From: Lachnospiraceae bacterium
GTDB lineage: Bacteria > Bacillota > Clostridia > Lachnospirales > Lachnospiraceae
Assembly (NCBI GenBank): GCA_009774145.1
Contig: VSND01000204.1
Coordinates: 1-18,365, forward strand
DNA: 18,365 bases
Direction: 5' to 3'
The notes below the pieces were generated by a model. It did not search any database and was not told where the DNA came from. It saw nothing but the letters and a program-made list of their open reading frames with translations. Both the position numbers and the translations under genes were made by a program. This document shows, piece after piece, positions 1 through 7,580 of this stretch (positions are counted from its first letter, which is position 1; each line of letters opens with the position of its first letter).

Positions 1-315
1 TCCAGATAATACCAGGCTCCATTTATATATTTCCAGCCAGTCGTCATCGCTCCGTCTTTTGCAGGGTCAAAATAATACCACTTTTTGCTGATGTATTTCC
101 AGCCTGTGGCCATAATTCCCTCTTTCCCTTTGGCTGTATCCAGATAATACCACAAACCGTCTACAACCTTCCAGTCCGTGGTCATCGCACCGTTTTGTTT
201 CGGATCAAGATAATAACAATTTCCATTGATTTTTCTCCAGCCGGTCAGTTTCTTTCCCTGACTGTAAAAATACCATTTTCCACCTTCTTTTTTCCATTCT
301 CCAACTACATCAGCC
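1..315 (-). repeat. Cell-wall-binding (WYYL-type) repeat array of the beta-helix protein
   Basis: About five units of roughly 20-24 residues, each with a G-W-K and a W-Y-Y-L/F-D core, lie at the C-terminal end of the protein and run off the window. They belong to the choline/glucan-binding repeat superfamily. The 12-base core cagataatacca (plus strand) occurs at 3-14 and 141-152 and recurs in the array at the right edge of the window. Confidence 0.8.
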
Positions 316-2720
316 GCATTCTCTTCATAATTTACTCCGATTTTAATCTTCTTAGTATCATCAATAATATTGTTTTTTATACTGCTGGTAATTGTATTCT
401 TTTCACATGTGCCGCTGATACAGCTCCAAAAAACAATATCTTCTTCCGTTTCTGTACCAACTGCCTTGTTTTGAATCACATCTATGTTTTCTGTTTCGTT
501 AATAAGAATTCCTTTATCCTTACAGTTTGTTACTGTATTTCCTTCAATCCGGACATTCTTTTCTTTACTGACAGATATTCCCCGATAGATGCCGTTGATT
601 TTGTTTTCCTTAACGACCAGGGAAGAGGACGGCGCCGTTCCATTCTTTGCATCTGTAATAACCCGGATTCCTGCACAGTTTTCCTTTCCTGAAACTTTTT
701 CAATCGTATTATTGGCCACTAAAGCCCTTGCATTTACAAGACGGATGCCATAAAGCGCCATATCACTGATTGTATTGCCGGTCACGTCAATAGTTCCCTG
801 TGACTCCAGGAGCTCAATTCCTGTATTGGCTTTTGTAACACCATTGTTCTGAATAGTCACAGTCTGACTTGTATTATTCTGTACAACGATTCCGTAGTCA
901 TCCGTTTTTGTTCCGGTAATTGTATTATTTATAAGCGTTCCATCAGAGCTGTCAATATAAATGCCGTAAGTATCTGCACGATTCGTAGAAACGGTTGTTT
1001 GTTCTACTGTAACTTTACTGCCTTCTTTAATTCCTATACCGCCTCTTCCGCCATTTTTAATTACAGTATTGTTTTTTATCACGCCAACGCAGCCGCTGAT
1101 GTCAACGGCAAAATTGTCGCGAAGCACTTTGGTACCAATCTCATAACTTTCATTATCCAAGGCAACATTACAGCCATCCTGAGCAAATACTGCCGCACTG
1201 GATATATTGGAGACCTTATTCCCCTTTAAAGAAAACTCTCCTTTTTTAGATTGCACAAAAGCATATGCTCCATTCACAGTATTTCCTTCTATAACAGCAT
1301 TGGTCATACCAAATGCATTCACGGCAGTACCTTTTACATTCGTAAATGTATTCTCCTTAATCGTGATGGAATCATGTTTATTCGCAATGCTCTCCTGGTG
1401 TGCTCCAACACCCGCAAGGACATCTTCAAATGTACATCCCTGAACAGTGATGTTTGAACATGCTGTATCATCCCTTGGATACATTGTTGTTCCAATACTG
1501 TTCATAGCATCTATATGCAGCGTTTCCTTGAATTCAGCCAGCGAAGCTTTCTGTGTTTCCGTGAGAGAAGAAAAATTTGCAGGCAGAGAATTTCCATAAT
1601 ATTCTTTATCAGTTCCTGTATAGTATTTAAAATCTTTGAATGTCACGTTCTCAATTCTGGTGTTTCCCACTCCATTCAGAACCATCATATGAGATCCGCT
1701 TCCATTTGTTACTACTGTATTCTCAAAGACAATATCTTCTGCATGGACGAACATAATCAGTGATTCCTGTTCTTTCGTGGTATTATTTCCCACATTACCA
1801 TTCCACACACCTCCGGAGACGGAGATATTCTTCGTCTGGCTGTATCCGCCATGTGTACAGTTTTCGCCATAATACCCCGGATCGCAAAAGTCTTTCTTCG
1901 AATCTCTGTGTGCATTTTCCAGCATATATTTGCTCAGATCTTTACGAATCATATATGCCTCAGCATCCAGTTCCAGTTTTGTATTATCGTAAATGTATAA
2001 ACTTCCATCCAGATAATAAGTACCCTTTGGAATTCGGATCACAAGCTGCTCGCCAGACGGAATGCTTCCATCCCACGCCTTATCCAGAAGCTTCTGAAGT
2101 TCTTTACTGTCCTCTGTCTGGTCCTGGCCATATTGGGCATCATAAACATATTCTGTCTGAGCTTCCAGAACTTCGGTCTCATATTCTTCCATATATGTCT
2201 CTGTCCCCAGGACTGCAGCAGTTTCTTCCGTCCCTTCCAAATCTTCATCTGCAACAGCATTCTCATCCGTAACGGTATCCTCATCCACTACAGTATCCTC
2301 ATTTACCGTAATATCTTTATCTGTAGTGGAGTCCTCATCTGTCACAATATTTTCATCCATAACGGTATCTTCGTCTGTAACATCATCTTCATCCGCAATG
2401 GTATCCTCACTTGCAACGTCATCTTCATCCGCAATGGTATCCTCACTTGTAACAGCATCTTCATCCACTACGGCATCCTCATCTGTAACAGCATTTTCAT
2501 CCGTAGCAACATCCCCATCTGTGATGGGGTCTTCGTCCGTATCAGTGTCTTCATCCGTGGCAGCAGGTGTCTCTTCTTTTTGATCGACTTTCTGTTCTTC
2601 CACTTCAATAAAAGCATCTGCTTCTGCTGCATACGCTGGAAATCCTGTTGCAATATTAGTTGTAATCAGAATCCCCGCCAAAAGCTTTTTCAAGTATTTA
2701 CTCATGTGTCCAAGTTTCAT
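1..2720 (-). CDS. Secreted beta-helix protein with acidic repeat stalk and cell-wall-binding repeats (3' end outside window)
   Basis: I translated this on the minus strand and found an open frame from ATG at 2720 through base 1, about 906 codons with no stop, so the C-terminus is missing. AAGGAGG lies 6 bases upstream. Residues 1-31 form a signal peptide (KYLKK basic end, hydrophobic core, AYA cleavage site). Residues 53-160 are 18 acidic hexapeptides of the V-T-D-E-D-A type. Residues about 195-795 are a right-handed parallel beta-helix with many N-x-I-x-x-N-x-I/V-type rungs, including an EALHIDAMN segment of the kind seen in pectate-lyase-like folds. From about residue 803 there are cell-wall-binding repeats (GEWKKEGGKWYFY, TGWKYINGAWYYLD). 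Such helices are often polysaccharide lyases, hydrolases or epimerases, but I cannot name a substrate. It is transcribed in the same direction as the polysaccharide operon, beyond the reversed acyltransferase. It is probably a wall-bound enzyme or binding protein. Confidence 0.85.
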   Translation of the reverse strand, partial: MKLGHMSKYLKKLLAGILITTNIATGFPAYAAEADAFIEVEEQKVDQKEETPAATDEDTDTDEDPITDGDVATDENAVTDEDAVVDEDAVTSEDTIADEDDVASEDTIADEDDVTDEDTVMDENIVTDEDSTTDKDITVNEDTVVDEDTVTDENAVADEDLEGTEETAAVLGTETYMEEYETEVLEAQTEYVYDAQYGQDQTEDSKELQKLLDKAWDGSIPSGEQLVIRIPKGTYYLDGSLYIYDNTKLELDAEAYMIRKDLSKYMLENAHRDSKKDFCDPGYYGENCTHGGYSQTKNISVSGGVWNGNVGNNTTKEQESLIMFVHAEDIVFENTVVTNGSGSHMMVLNGVGNTRIENVTFKDFKYYTGTDKEYYGNSLPANFSSLTETQKASLAEFKETLHIDAMNSIGTTMYPRDDTACSNITVQGCTFEDVLAGVGAHQESIANKHDSITIKENTFTNVKGTAVNAFGMTNAVIEGNTVNGAYAFVQSKKGEFSLKGNKVSNISSAAVFAQDGCNVALDNESYEIGTKVLRDNFAVDISGCVGVIKNNTVIKNGGRGGIGIKEGSKVTVEQTTVSTNRADTYGIYIDSSDGTLINNTITGTKTDDYGIVVQNNTSQTVTIQNNGVTKANTGIELLESQGTIDVTGNTISDMALYGIRLVNARALVANNTIEKVSGKENCAGIRVITDAKNGTAPSSSLVVKENKINGIYRGISVSKEKNVRIEGNTVTNCKDKGILINETENIDVIQNKAVGTETEEDIVFWSCISGTCEKNTITSSIKNNIIDDTKKIKIGVNYEENAADVVGEWKKEGGKWYFYSQGKKLTGWRKINGNCYYLDPKQNGAMTTDWKVVDGLWYYLDTAKGKEGIMATGWKYISKKWYYFDPAKDGAMTTGWKYINGAWYYL
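2241..2564 (-). repeat. 18 tandem copies of an 18-bp unit encoding acidic hexapeptides
   Basis: The unit encodes six residues of the type A/T-V-T/A-D/S-E-D. It repeats exactly in register 18 times (residues 53-160), with no indels and scattered base changes. It lies between the signal peptide and the beta-helix, so it is probably an extended, highly charged stalk or spacer; the aspartates could bind divalent cations. The opposite strand is open for about 200 codons only because of the repeat. Confidence 0.9.
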
Positions 2721-2726
2721 ATGTAA

Positions 2727-2733
2727 CCTCCTT
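2727..2733 (-). promoter_or_regulatory. Ribosome binding site of the beta-helix gene
   Basis: AAGGAGG on the minus strand, 6 bases before the ATG at 2720. It fixes the start of a gene that is open at the other end. Confidence 0.85.
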
Positions 2734-2760
2734 ATATCATATTTTCATATATAGACATTT

Positions 2761-2844
2761 TACCATCTATTCCTTTAAAATGCATCTCTTTTTTTACTCT
2801 TCCAATTATATTCCAATTATATTTTCAGCACATCAAGATAAGAC
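2761..2844. repeat. Left copy of imperfect direct repeat; carries orphan licD 3' codons
   Basis: It aligns with 3981-4050: both begin with taccat, share cctttaaaat and a T-rich tract, and end in 27 identical bases (2818-2844 and 4024-4050). Read on the minus strand the identical part encodes SYLDVLKI followed at once by TAA. This is the C-terminal tail of the LicD protein at 4020-4919 without its gene body. It looks like a scar of duplication or cassette insertion. Confidence 0.85.
2801..2822. repeat. 11-bp tandem duplication
   Basis: The unit tccaattatat occurs twice in a row. It is present in the left copy of the long direct repeat and absent from the right copy (3981-4050), so it arose after the copies separated. 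It generates two TATAAT hexamers on the minus strand. Confidence 0.85.
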
Positions 2845-2846
2845 AA
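2805..2846 (-). promoter_or_regulatory. Possible promoter of the beta-helix gene
   Basis: On the minus strand TTGTCT (2841-2846) is followed after 19 bases by TATAAT (2816-2821). A second TATAAT (2805-2810) was created by an 11-bp tandem duplication. The spacing is long and the -35 is imperfect, so this is weak; readthrough from the operon is blocked or reduced by the intervening reversed gene. The leader would be about 80-90 bases. Confidence 0.3.
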
Positions 2847-2850
2847 ATGC

Positions 2851-2879
2851 TTGACAATATAAAAAAACTCTAATAATAT
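2851..2879 (+). promoter_or_regulatory. Strong promoter of the acyltransferase (pseudo)gene
   Basis: Perfect -35 TTGACA (2851-2856), a 17-base spacer and -10 TAATAT (2874-2879). It ends 23 bases before the ATG at 2903, and GGGGGAG at 2892-2898 serves as ribosome binding site. It starts just after the left direct repeat, so the inserted segment carries its own promoter. Confidence 0.8.
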
Positions 2880-2902
2880 AGATACGGAAACGGGGGAGCT
2901 AC

Positions 2903-3978
2903 ATGAAAAAAAGAATTGAAGAACCGGATATTATTAAAGCAATCTGTATCACAGGAATCGTATTTGCCCATGCCGGACACTCTCTGGGCTGGATTGGTTA
3001 TTTCTATGTATATGGCTTTTACTTCGTACCGGTGTCACCTGGCGCGACAAACCTTTTTCAGGTCTTTTAACTGCAAAAATAAAAAGAATCTGCATTCCCT
3101 TTGTAATTGCCAATCTGATTGCAGAGATATTCTGTATCTTTCTGCATAATTATACAGATTATTATGGGGGAACATACCCTTTTCGTTCTTATATGATTTC
3201 CATTCTTATGTTTAATCTGAAAGAAAATATTATGGCGCCTTCATGGTTCCTCTTTCCCTTATTCTGCATTCCATTCTTGTTTTTTTTCCTGAGAAAAGCA
3301 GTGAAAAATGATGGCATGCTGTTTTTAATTACTTTTTTGCTCTTTATCACTGCAACTCTATGCCGCGATACGCTGAATCAGATTCAATGGAATAACTGTG
3401 CAGTCATCACCAATCTGGCAATCGGTTTATTCATCTTTACATGTGGATTTGTTTATGGTCATAACAATCAAATCAAACATTATCTGACTAACGGAAAATA
3501 TGCATTTGAATTATTTTTATTATCTGTCTTTATATTGTTTGAAGCAAAATATTACTGGAATTACAGCTGTAATATGCGTGCCGGCACATTCTCAAATACT
3601 GTATGGACGTTCATACTCTGTCCGGCCGGAATATGTTTTTTAATTTATTTTTCACATGCAGTTGTTGAAAAAGGTTCCTGGATAAAAAAAATACTGACCT
3701 GTATCGGAAAAAGAAGTATGTCCATCATGTTCTTTCATGTACTCTCTTTCAGTCTTGTGACTCTGGCAGGTATCTATTTGTTCCACAGTACATATGAACC
3801 CTCCTGGACAAATGCTTTTCACGGAACATGGTATCCATATATAAATGCTGGTGTCGGTCTGACAGTTCCTCTGGCTGCCGACTTCCTGATCGAAACAATA
3901 AGAAAGAAAGAAAGAAAGTCCATATCTGAGGCCAAAGGCACACCGATAAAATCCGTGTGCCCTTTTATTAAATTTTAG
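2903..3978 (+). pseudogene. Acyltransferase family 3 membrane protein, frameshifted
   Basis: Integral-membrane acyltransferases of this family (OatA/WecH-like) O-acetylate or otherwise acylate surface sugars. The ATG at 2903 opens a frame reading EEPDIIKAICITGIVFAHAGH, the family's N-terminal helix with its conserved histidine. It stops at 3068-3070 (TAA) after drifting into non-family sequence. From about 3031 another frame continues the family: GVTWRDKPFSGLLTAKIKRI, then several hydrophobic segments to the stop at 3976-3978. Joining FYFV (frame 2) to TGVTW (frame 1) restores the usual FFFxSG region, consistent with a loss of 1 or 4 bases near 3024-3035. The restored length of about 358 residues is normal. 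It is convergent with the operon and lies between two direct repeats. Either it is a real pseudogene or it reflects a sequencing error; an ATG at 3193 could at most start a fragment lacking the conserved histidine. Confidence 0.8.
3937..3970 (+). terminator. Rho-independent terminator, possibly bidirectional
   Basis: GGCACAC (3937-3943) pairs with GTGTGCC (3955-3961), extended by GA/TC around a C-C mismatch and a TAAAA loop, then CTTTTATTA. It overlaps the last codons of the acyltransferase frame and lies between convergent transcripts. On the minus strand the hairpin is followed only by TTT, so termination of the polysaccharide operon there would be weaker. Confidence 0.7.
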
Positions 3979-3980
3979 TG

Positions 3981-4050
3981 TACCATAAAAACCTTTAAAA
4001 TTCACCTCTTTTTATTCTTTCAATATATTTTCAGCACATCAAGATAAGAC
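3981..4050. repeat. Right copy of imperfect direct repeat (licD 3' end and downstream)
   Basis: Partner of 2761-2844. It comprises the last ten codons of licD (SYLDVLKIY and stop) plus about 40 bases of downstream sequence. The two copies bound a segment of about 1.1 kb holding the reversed acyltransferase and its promoter. Confidence 0.85.
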
Positions 4051-4919
4051 TTTTCCGTGTCCAGAATCAATTCTCCATGGACACTTGGTGCTTTTTGCGG
4101 AATCATGAAATCTTTCCCATAGTATGCTGTCAGTATCTCTTTATATCCCGATGGTATTGGGCATTCCAGCGACTCAAACGGAACATACAAAATGTCTGAA
4201 TAACTCTCTTTTCTGAAGATCAGGTCTTCTTCTGCGGCTTTATAAAAAGTCAGCAAGGATACATATTCCGAACCACTATATTTCCTTGCGCACCTTTCAA
4301 ACTGGTCATACATATGTTTCAAAAGCCCTGTTTTTATATAAAACCATCTTCTCAACAGTTTCAACAGATACTTTAATCTACTGTACATAAGCGGACAGGC
4401 AATTCTTACCATTTTTCCGGAATATTTTTGAAGCGTTTCTGCCTGCTCTATCCGCTGCTTCGGGTCGTCAGGAACCCCGTCCAGAACAAAAATATCCAAA
4501 AACATCCCCTGATTAAATTTTACATGAGATGCTTCCTTTGGAAGCGCTCCGCAGGTATGACTGTTTCTTAACTGAGCATGGCCTCTCACATAGCCTGTAT
4601 CGCTATAAGCCGACTGAAAAAAATACGGTTCTTTAAATTCCTGTCCTGCAATCTGAAGAAGCTTATCATAATCATTGCGAAACATTTCAACATCTATATC
4701 ATCATCCCACGGAATGAAGCCATGATGACGAACTGCACCCAGAAGTGTTCCTCCATCAAGATAATATGTGAGATTATATTTCCGGCAAACTCTGTCAAAC
4801 TGCGCCAGCAAGTCCAACTCTACAGCCCATATTTCTTTTCTTTTTTTTGTAATGAAAAAACCGTTTCTGGTTTCCTCCTGAAAAAAATCCTCATCCAATG
4901 ACAACTCAATTGGCAACAT
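4020..4919 (-). CDS. LicD family phosphotransferase (third LicD protein, last operon gene)
   Basis: LicD-family proteins transfer a phospho-substituent (phosphocholine, or in fukutin/FKRP a ribitol phosphate) from a CDP donor to a glycan. The 299-residue protein has the family core: DGGTLLGAVRHHGFIPWDD at residues 55-73 and the metal-binding aspartates of WDDDID at 71-76. Its tail has LTAYYGKDFMIP at about 263-274. It differs from its two paralogues by DIDVEMFR in place of DIDxNMPR, so it may use another acceptor or donor. Start ATG at 4919; GAGG lies 10 bases upstream. An overlapping ATG at 4923 in another frame stops after five codons. It begins 12 bases after the flippase stop. An A8 tract in codons 23-26 could slip. 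The extreme 3' end is duplicated at 2818-2844. Confidence 0.9.
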   Translation of the reverse strand: MLPIELSLDEDFFQEETRNGFFITKKRKEIWAVELDLLAQFDRVCRKYNLTYYLDGGTLLGAVRHHGFIPWDDDIDVEMFRNDYDKLLQIAGQEFKEPYFFQSAYSDTGYVRGHAQLRNSHTCGALPKEASHVKFNQGMFLDIFVLDGVPDDPKQRIEQAETLQKYSGKMVRIACPLMYSRLKYLLKLLRRWFYIKTGLLKHMYDQFERCARKYSGSEYVSLLTFYKAAEEDLIFRKESYSDILYVPFESLECPIPSGYKEILTAYYGKDFMIPQKAPSVHGELILDTEKSYLDVLKIY

Positions 4920-4931
4920 CCATGGTCTACC

Positions 4932-6410
4932 TCACTTTTTTTTATTAAAGACTGCTTTCCACACCATTCTTATCAATTCCAGCAGCATGCCATCTTGCAT
5001 ATAAATCAAGACAGCCCCATATACGCACCCTCCTACCATGATCTGAATTACAAGTCTCCAAATTACAAGATTTCTCAAAAGCTCACCTGTCAGAATCACA
5101 CCAAAACACATCATAATACCTGCAATCAGTCGCTTAAAACTGCAGTTCCACAGCATTTTTGCTGTCATATATCCGTCACTCATATTTACATACAAAACAG
5201 ATATTACCAGTTCTGCTGCAACAGAAGCTGCAACTGCTCCGATTCCACCCAGCCACGGTATCATGACCAGATTTAAGCACAGATTCACCAGCGATCCCAG
5301 AATAATGACCTTTGCACTTCGTACCCTTTGTCCACTTGGAGAATAATACTGACTGCCCAGACAATTACTCACTCCAATAATAATGATTAGCGGAGCCATC
5401 GCATACAGAAGAGAAACTACCGGCCCATAGCCATCTCCCAAAAAAACAGGCACAAATTTATCTGCAACTCCTATAAGACCAAAAAAAGCCCCGTACCCCA
5501 AAAGAAGGATAAAATCCATAGAACGCTGAATTCTACGACGAATCTCCTCATACTTTTCTTGAGCAAACAAATAGGCAATTCTGGACCCCATCACCGCATT
5601 TACCGAAGAAAATACAACATTTTTTATAATATTAACAATCTTTGTAGCCTGTTCATAATACCCGTTCTGATAAGAGTCTTCCGTTATGATCCCAATCAAA
5701 GTTTTATCAAGCACCGTATAAATTGATGTAGCAATTGTTGGTATAAAGTAAATCAATGTCTCCTTAAAATGACGTCTGAAGTGCAATGTACAAAAATCCA
5801 CTTTCACCAGCATCCTGGGCAAATAAGTCCACATGGACAGATTCCCCGCCAGAGTAATTGCTGAATTTATTAATATATAGATAAATAAATCATTTCTTGT
5901 CCTTACAAAAGCAAAAAGCAATAATATACCAGCAATCTTACAAATAAAATTACGTATAACTATGTACTTTATCTGTTCATATCCTGTGTAATACCACGAA
6001 ATATCTGCCATACTTCCGAACAAAAGAGGAAGAAGTGCCAGGAAATAATAACCATACTCTGTGCTGAAAATCACAACACCAATCCATAAAAATATACAAA
6101 TGGATGACGTTATTACCGTCATCAGTTCAATTTCCCAGAACAACTTACTTGCTTCACTTTTATTATCCCGGTGCTGCGCTATTTCTCTTTCTCCATAATA
6201 TGTTGTCCCCAATACAGCAAACAGTGTAAAATATGTCATAATAGATGACGTGTAACTATATATCCCAATTCCATCAGCGCCAAGAACTCTGGAAACGTAT
6301 GGTGTTGTAATAAACGGAGTGATCAGGATCAATAATTCATATGCCAACCGATATAAAAAATTTTTCTTTACACTTGGAAAATCATTTTTATTTTTGTTTT
6401 TCCCAGCCAT
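4932..6410 (-). CDS. wzx: Wzx-type oligosaccharide flippase
   Basis: A 492-residue polytopic protein of the polysaccharide-transport (RfbX/Wzx) family, which flips lipid-linked repeat units across the membrane. The N-terminus has the family pattern ITPFITTPYVSRVLGADGIG (residues 33-52) followed by GIYSYTSSI, a charged YYGEREIAQHRD loop and then about 12-14 hydrophobic segments. ATG at 6410 follows the polymerase stop by 3 bases. The nearest GGA is 14 bases away, so translation is probably coupled. The C-terminus ends in a lysine run over an A8 tract. Position beside a Wzy-like gene supports the role; the substrate cannot be read from sequence. Confidence 0.9.
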   Translation of the reverse strand: MAGKNKNKNDFPSVKKNFLYRLAYELLILITPFITTPYVSRVLGADGIGIYSYTSSIMTYFTLFAVLGTTYYGEREIAQHRDNKSEASKLFWEIELMTVITSSICIFLWIGVVIFSTEYGYYFLALLPLLFGSMADISWYYTGYEQIKYIVIRNFICKIAGILLLFAFVRTRNDLFIYILINSAITLAGNLSMWTYLPRMLVKVDFCTLHFRRHFKETLIYFIPTIATSIYTVLDKTLIGIITEDSYQNGYYEQATKIVNIIKNVVFSSVNAVMGSRIAYLFAQEKYEEIRRRIQRSMDFILLLGYGAFFGLIGVADKFVPVFLGDGYGPVVSLLYAMAPLIIIIGVSNCLGSQYYSPSGQRVRSAKVIILGSLVNLCLNLVMIPWLGGIGAVAASVAAELVISVLYVNMSDGYMTAKMLWNCSFKRLIAGIMMCFGVILTGELLRNLVIWRLVIQIMVGGCVYGAVLIYMQDGMLLELIRMVWKAVFNKKK

Positions 6411-6413
6411 GCG

Positions 6414-7580
6414 CTAAAGACATTTCCTTTCTCTTTCTTGCCCTTTATTACCTAAAACTGCAACCGGAACCAGAAATAATACTGGATTATTTATAATATC
6501 ATATAAAAAATTATTCATAATACTGGCAAACAGCATCGTCACGATCCACAAATACAATACCCTCTGTCTTGTTATATATAAGTATCTTAATAAAACAGTA
6601 TATGCCATCAGTGAAATAACTGTAAAGAAGATCCCATAAGCAATTATAGAGTAAACATATCCGCTGTCTATATAAAAAGCAGAGCTCTCGCCTCCATATA
6701 CTAATGCCGTATTTCCCAGCTGCTCTACACGCGTCGAAAACATATGAATTCCATACCGTTCAATTGCTTCCACTGAATATTCCAGGCGTCCTACAATAGT
6801 GTTCATCCATGAAATCCCCACTTTAAAAAGCCCTTTTTTATAAGCAAACACAATAAGAACAGTAATACTACATAGAGAAAAGGGCAGAACTGTTGCAAAA
6901 AATTTCCAGAACTTATCTGCAAAACGAATCAAATGCGCTTTCTCAACACAAAAATATGCTGCCATAAACAACAAAGTAAGATAAAAAGAGAGGTTTGTCG
7001 TATGGACCAAAAACAGCAGATAATTACATACTGCCAGAACTATCAGTTCTAAAATATGGACTTTTTTTCTTAAATAGATCCACATCATTGTAACTGCCAT
7101 GGAAAAATATCCAAGCGTACTATAATACTTAAATCCCAGAGAATGGGCGGTCATGATTCTCCCCCCCAGTTGATGGTCATATATATAATCAGGAATAATG
7201 CCCCCTGTACAGGCAGCCGTTATCAGCAGCGACCAGATAATCGTATTCAAAAATAATGCCTTTACAATCTTTTCAAAATCTATATCCTGCCCCGATATGA
7301 TCAGGCAGATACTCATAAAAATCACCTTATACCTGCCAATAATAATTATGGACACTAAGGATAACAGCAACACTCCCCATATCCATATTTTCTTCTCTGT
7401 ATATCTCTCGGCAATCACCCATTTCAAAAACACCAGAGCGACAACAGTCATCCGCACCAGCCTTAAAGCTCCTGGAAACATTGGACCAAATAAAGAGGTG
7501 TTCAAGAAATAATAAAGACAATAAAATGTTAATGCACTGAAAAACAGAAAATCTTTTAATTTAACATTCCAAACCTCCAT
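6414..7580 (-). CDS. wzy: Wzy-like polysaccharide polymerase (O-antigen polymerase type)
   Basis: A 388-residue, highly hydrophobic protein with about 10-12 predicted membrane segments and a larger polar loop in the C-terminal half (about residues 260-310). That topology is typical of Wzy polymerases, which join flipped repeat units outside the membrane. Sequence conservation in the family is low, so the call rests on topology and position between two GT/export genes. I start it at ATG 7580 because AAAGGGGAA lies directly before it. The longer frame uses TTG at 7595 and has no ribosome site. The start overlaps the preceding glycosyltransferase by 20 bases. A G7 tract (C7 at 7161-7167 on the plus strand) lies within the coding region and is a possible slippage site. 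Confidence 0.75.
   Translation of the reverse strand: MEVWNVKLKDFLFFSALTFYCLYYFLNTSLFGPMFPGALRLVRMTVVALVFLKWVIAERYTEKKIWIWGVLLLSLVSIIIIGRYKVIFMSICLIISGQDIDFEKIVKALFLNTIIWSLLITAACTGGIIPDYIYDHQLGGRIMTAHSLGFKYYSTLGYFSMAVTMMWIYLRKKVHILELIVLAVCNYLLFLVHTTNLSFYLTLLFMAAYFCVEKAHLIRFADKFWKFFATVLPFSLCSITVLIVFAYKKGLFKVGISWMNTIVGRLEYSVEAIERYGIHMFSTRVEQLGNTALVYGGESSAFYIDSGYVYSIIAYGIFFTVISLMAYTVLLRYLYITRQRVLYLWIVTMLFASIMNNFLYDIINNPVLFLVPVAVLGNKGQERERKCL

Noticed and set aside
195..1763. Several plus-strand open frames of 68-165 codons
   Set aside because: They lie opposite the beta-helix coding sequence, lack ribosome sites and read as cysteine/phenylalanine-rich noise.
2241..2564. CRISPR-like regular repeats
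   Set aside because: The 18-base units are contiguous with no spacers and stay in coding register.
2133..2726. 197-codon open frame on the plus strand
   Set aside because: It mirrors the hexapeptide repeats and signal peptide of the beta-helix gene; the repeat keeps several frames open. The minus-strand frame has the ribosome site, signal peptide and domains.
2903..3978. Phase-variable acyltransferase through a homopolymer
   Set aside because: The frame change maps near gtaccggtgtcacc, which is not a homopolymer or short tandem repeat; the nearby T8 lies in an intact part.
2761..4050. Insertion sequence or transposon
   Set aside because: No transposase, no terminal inverted repeats; the bounding repeats are direct and derive from the licD 3' end.
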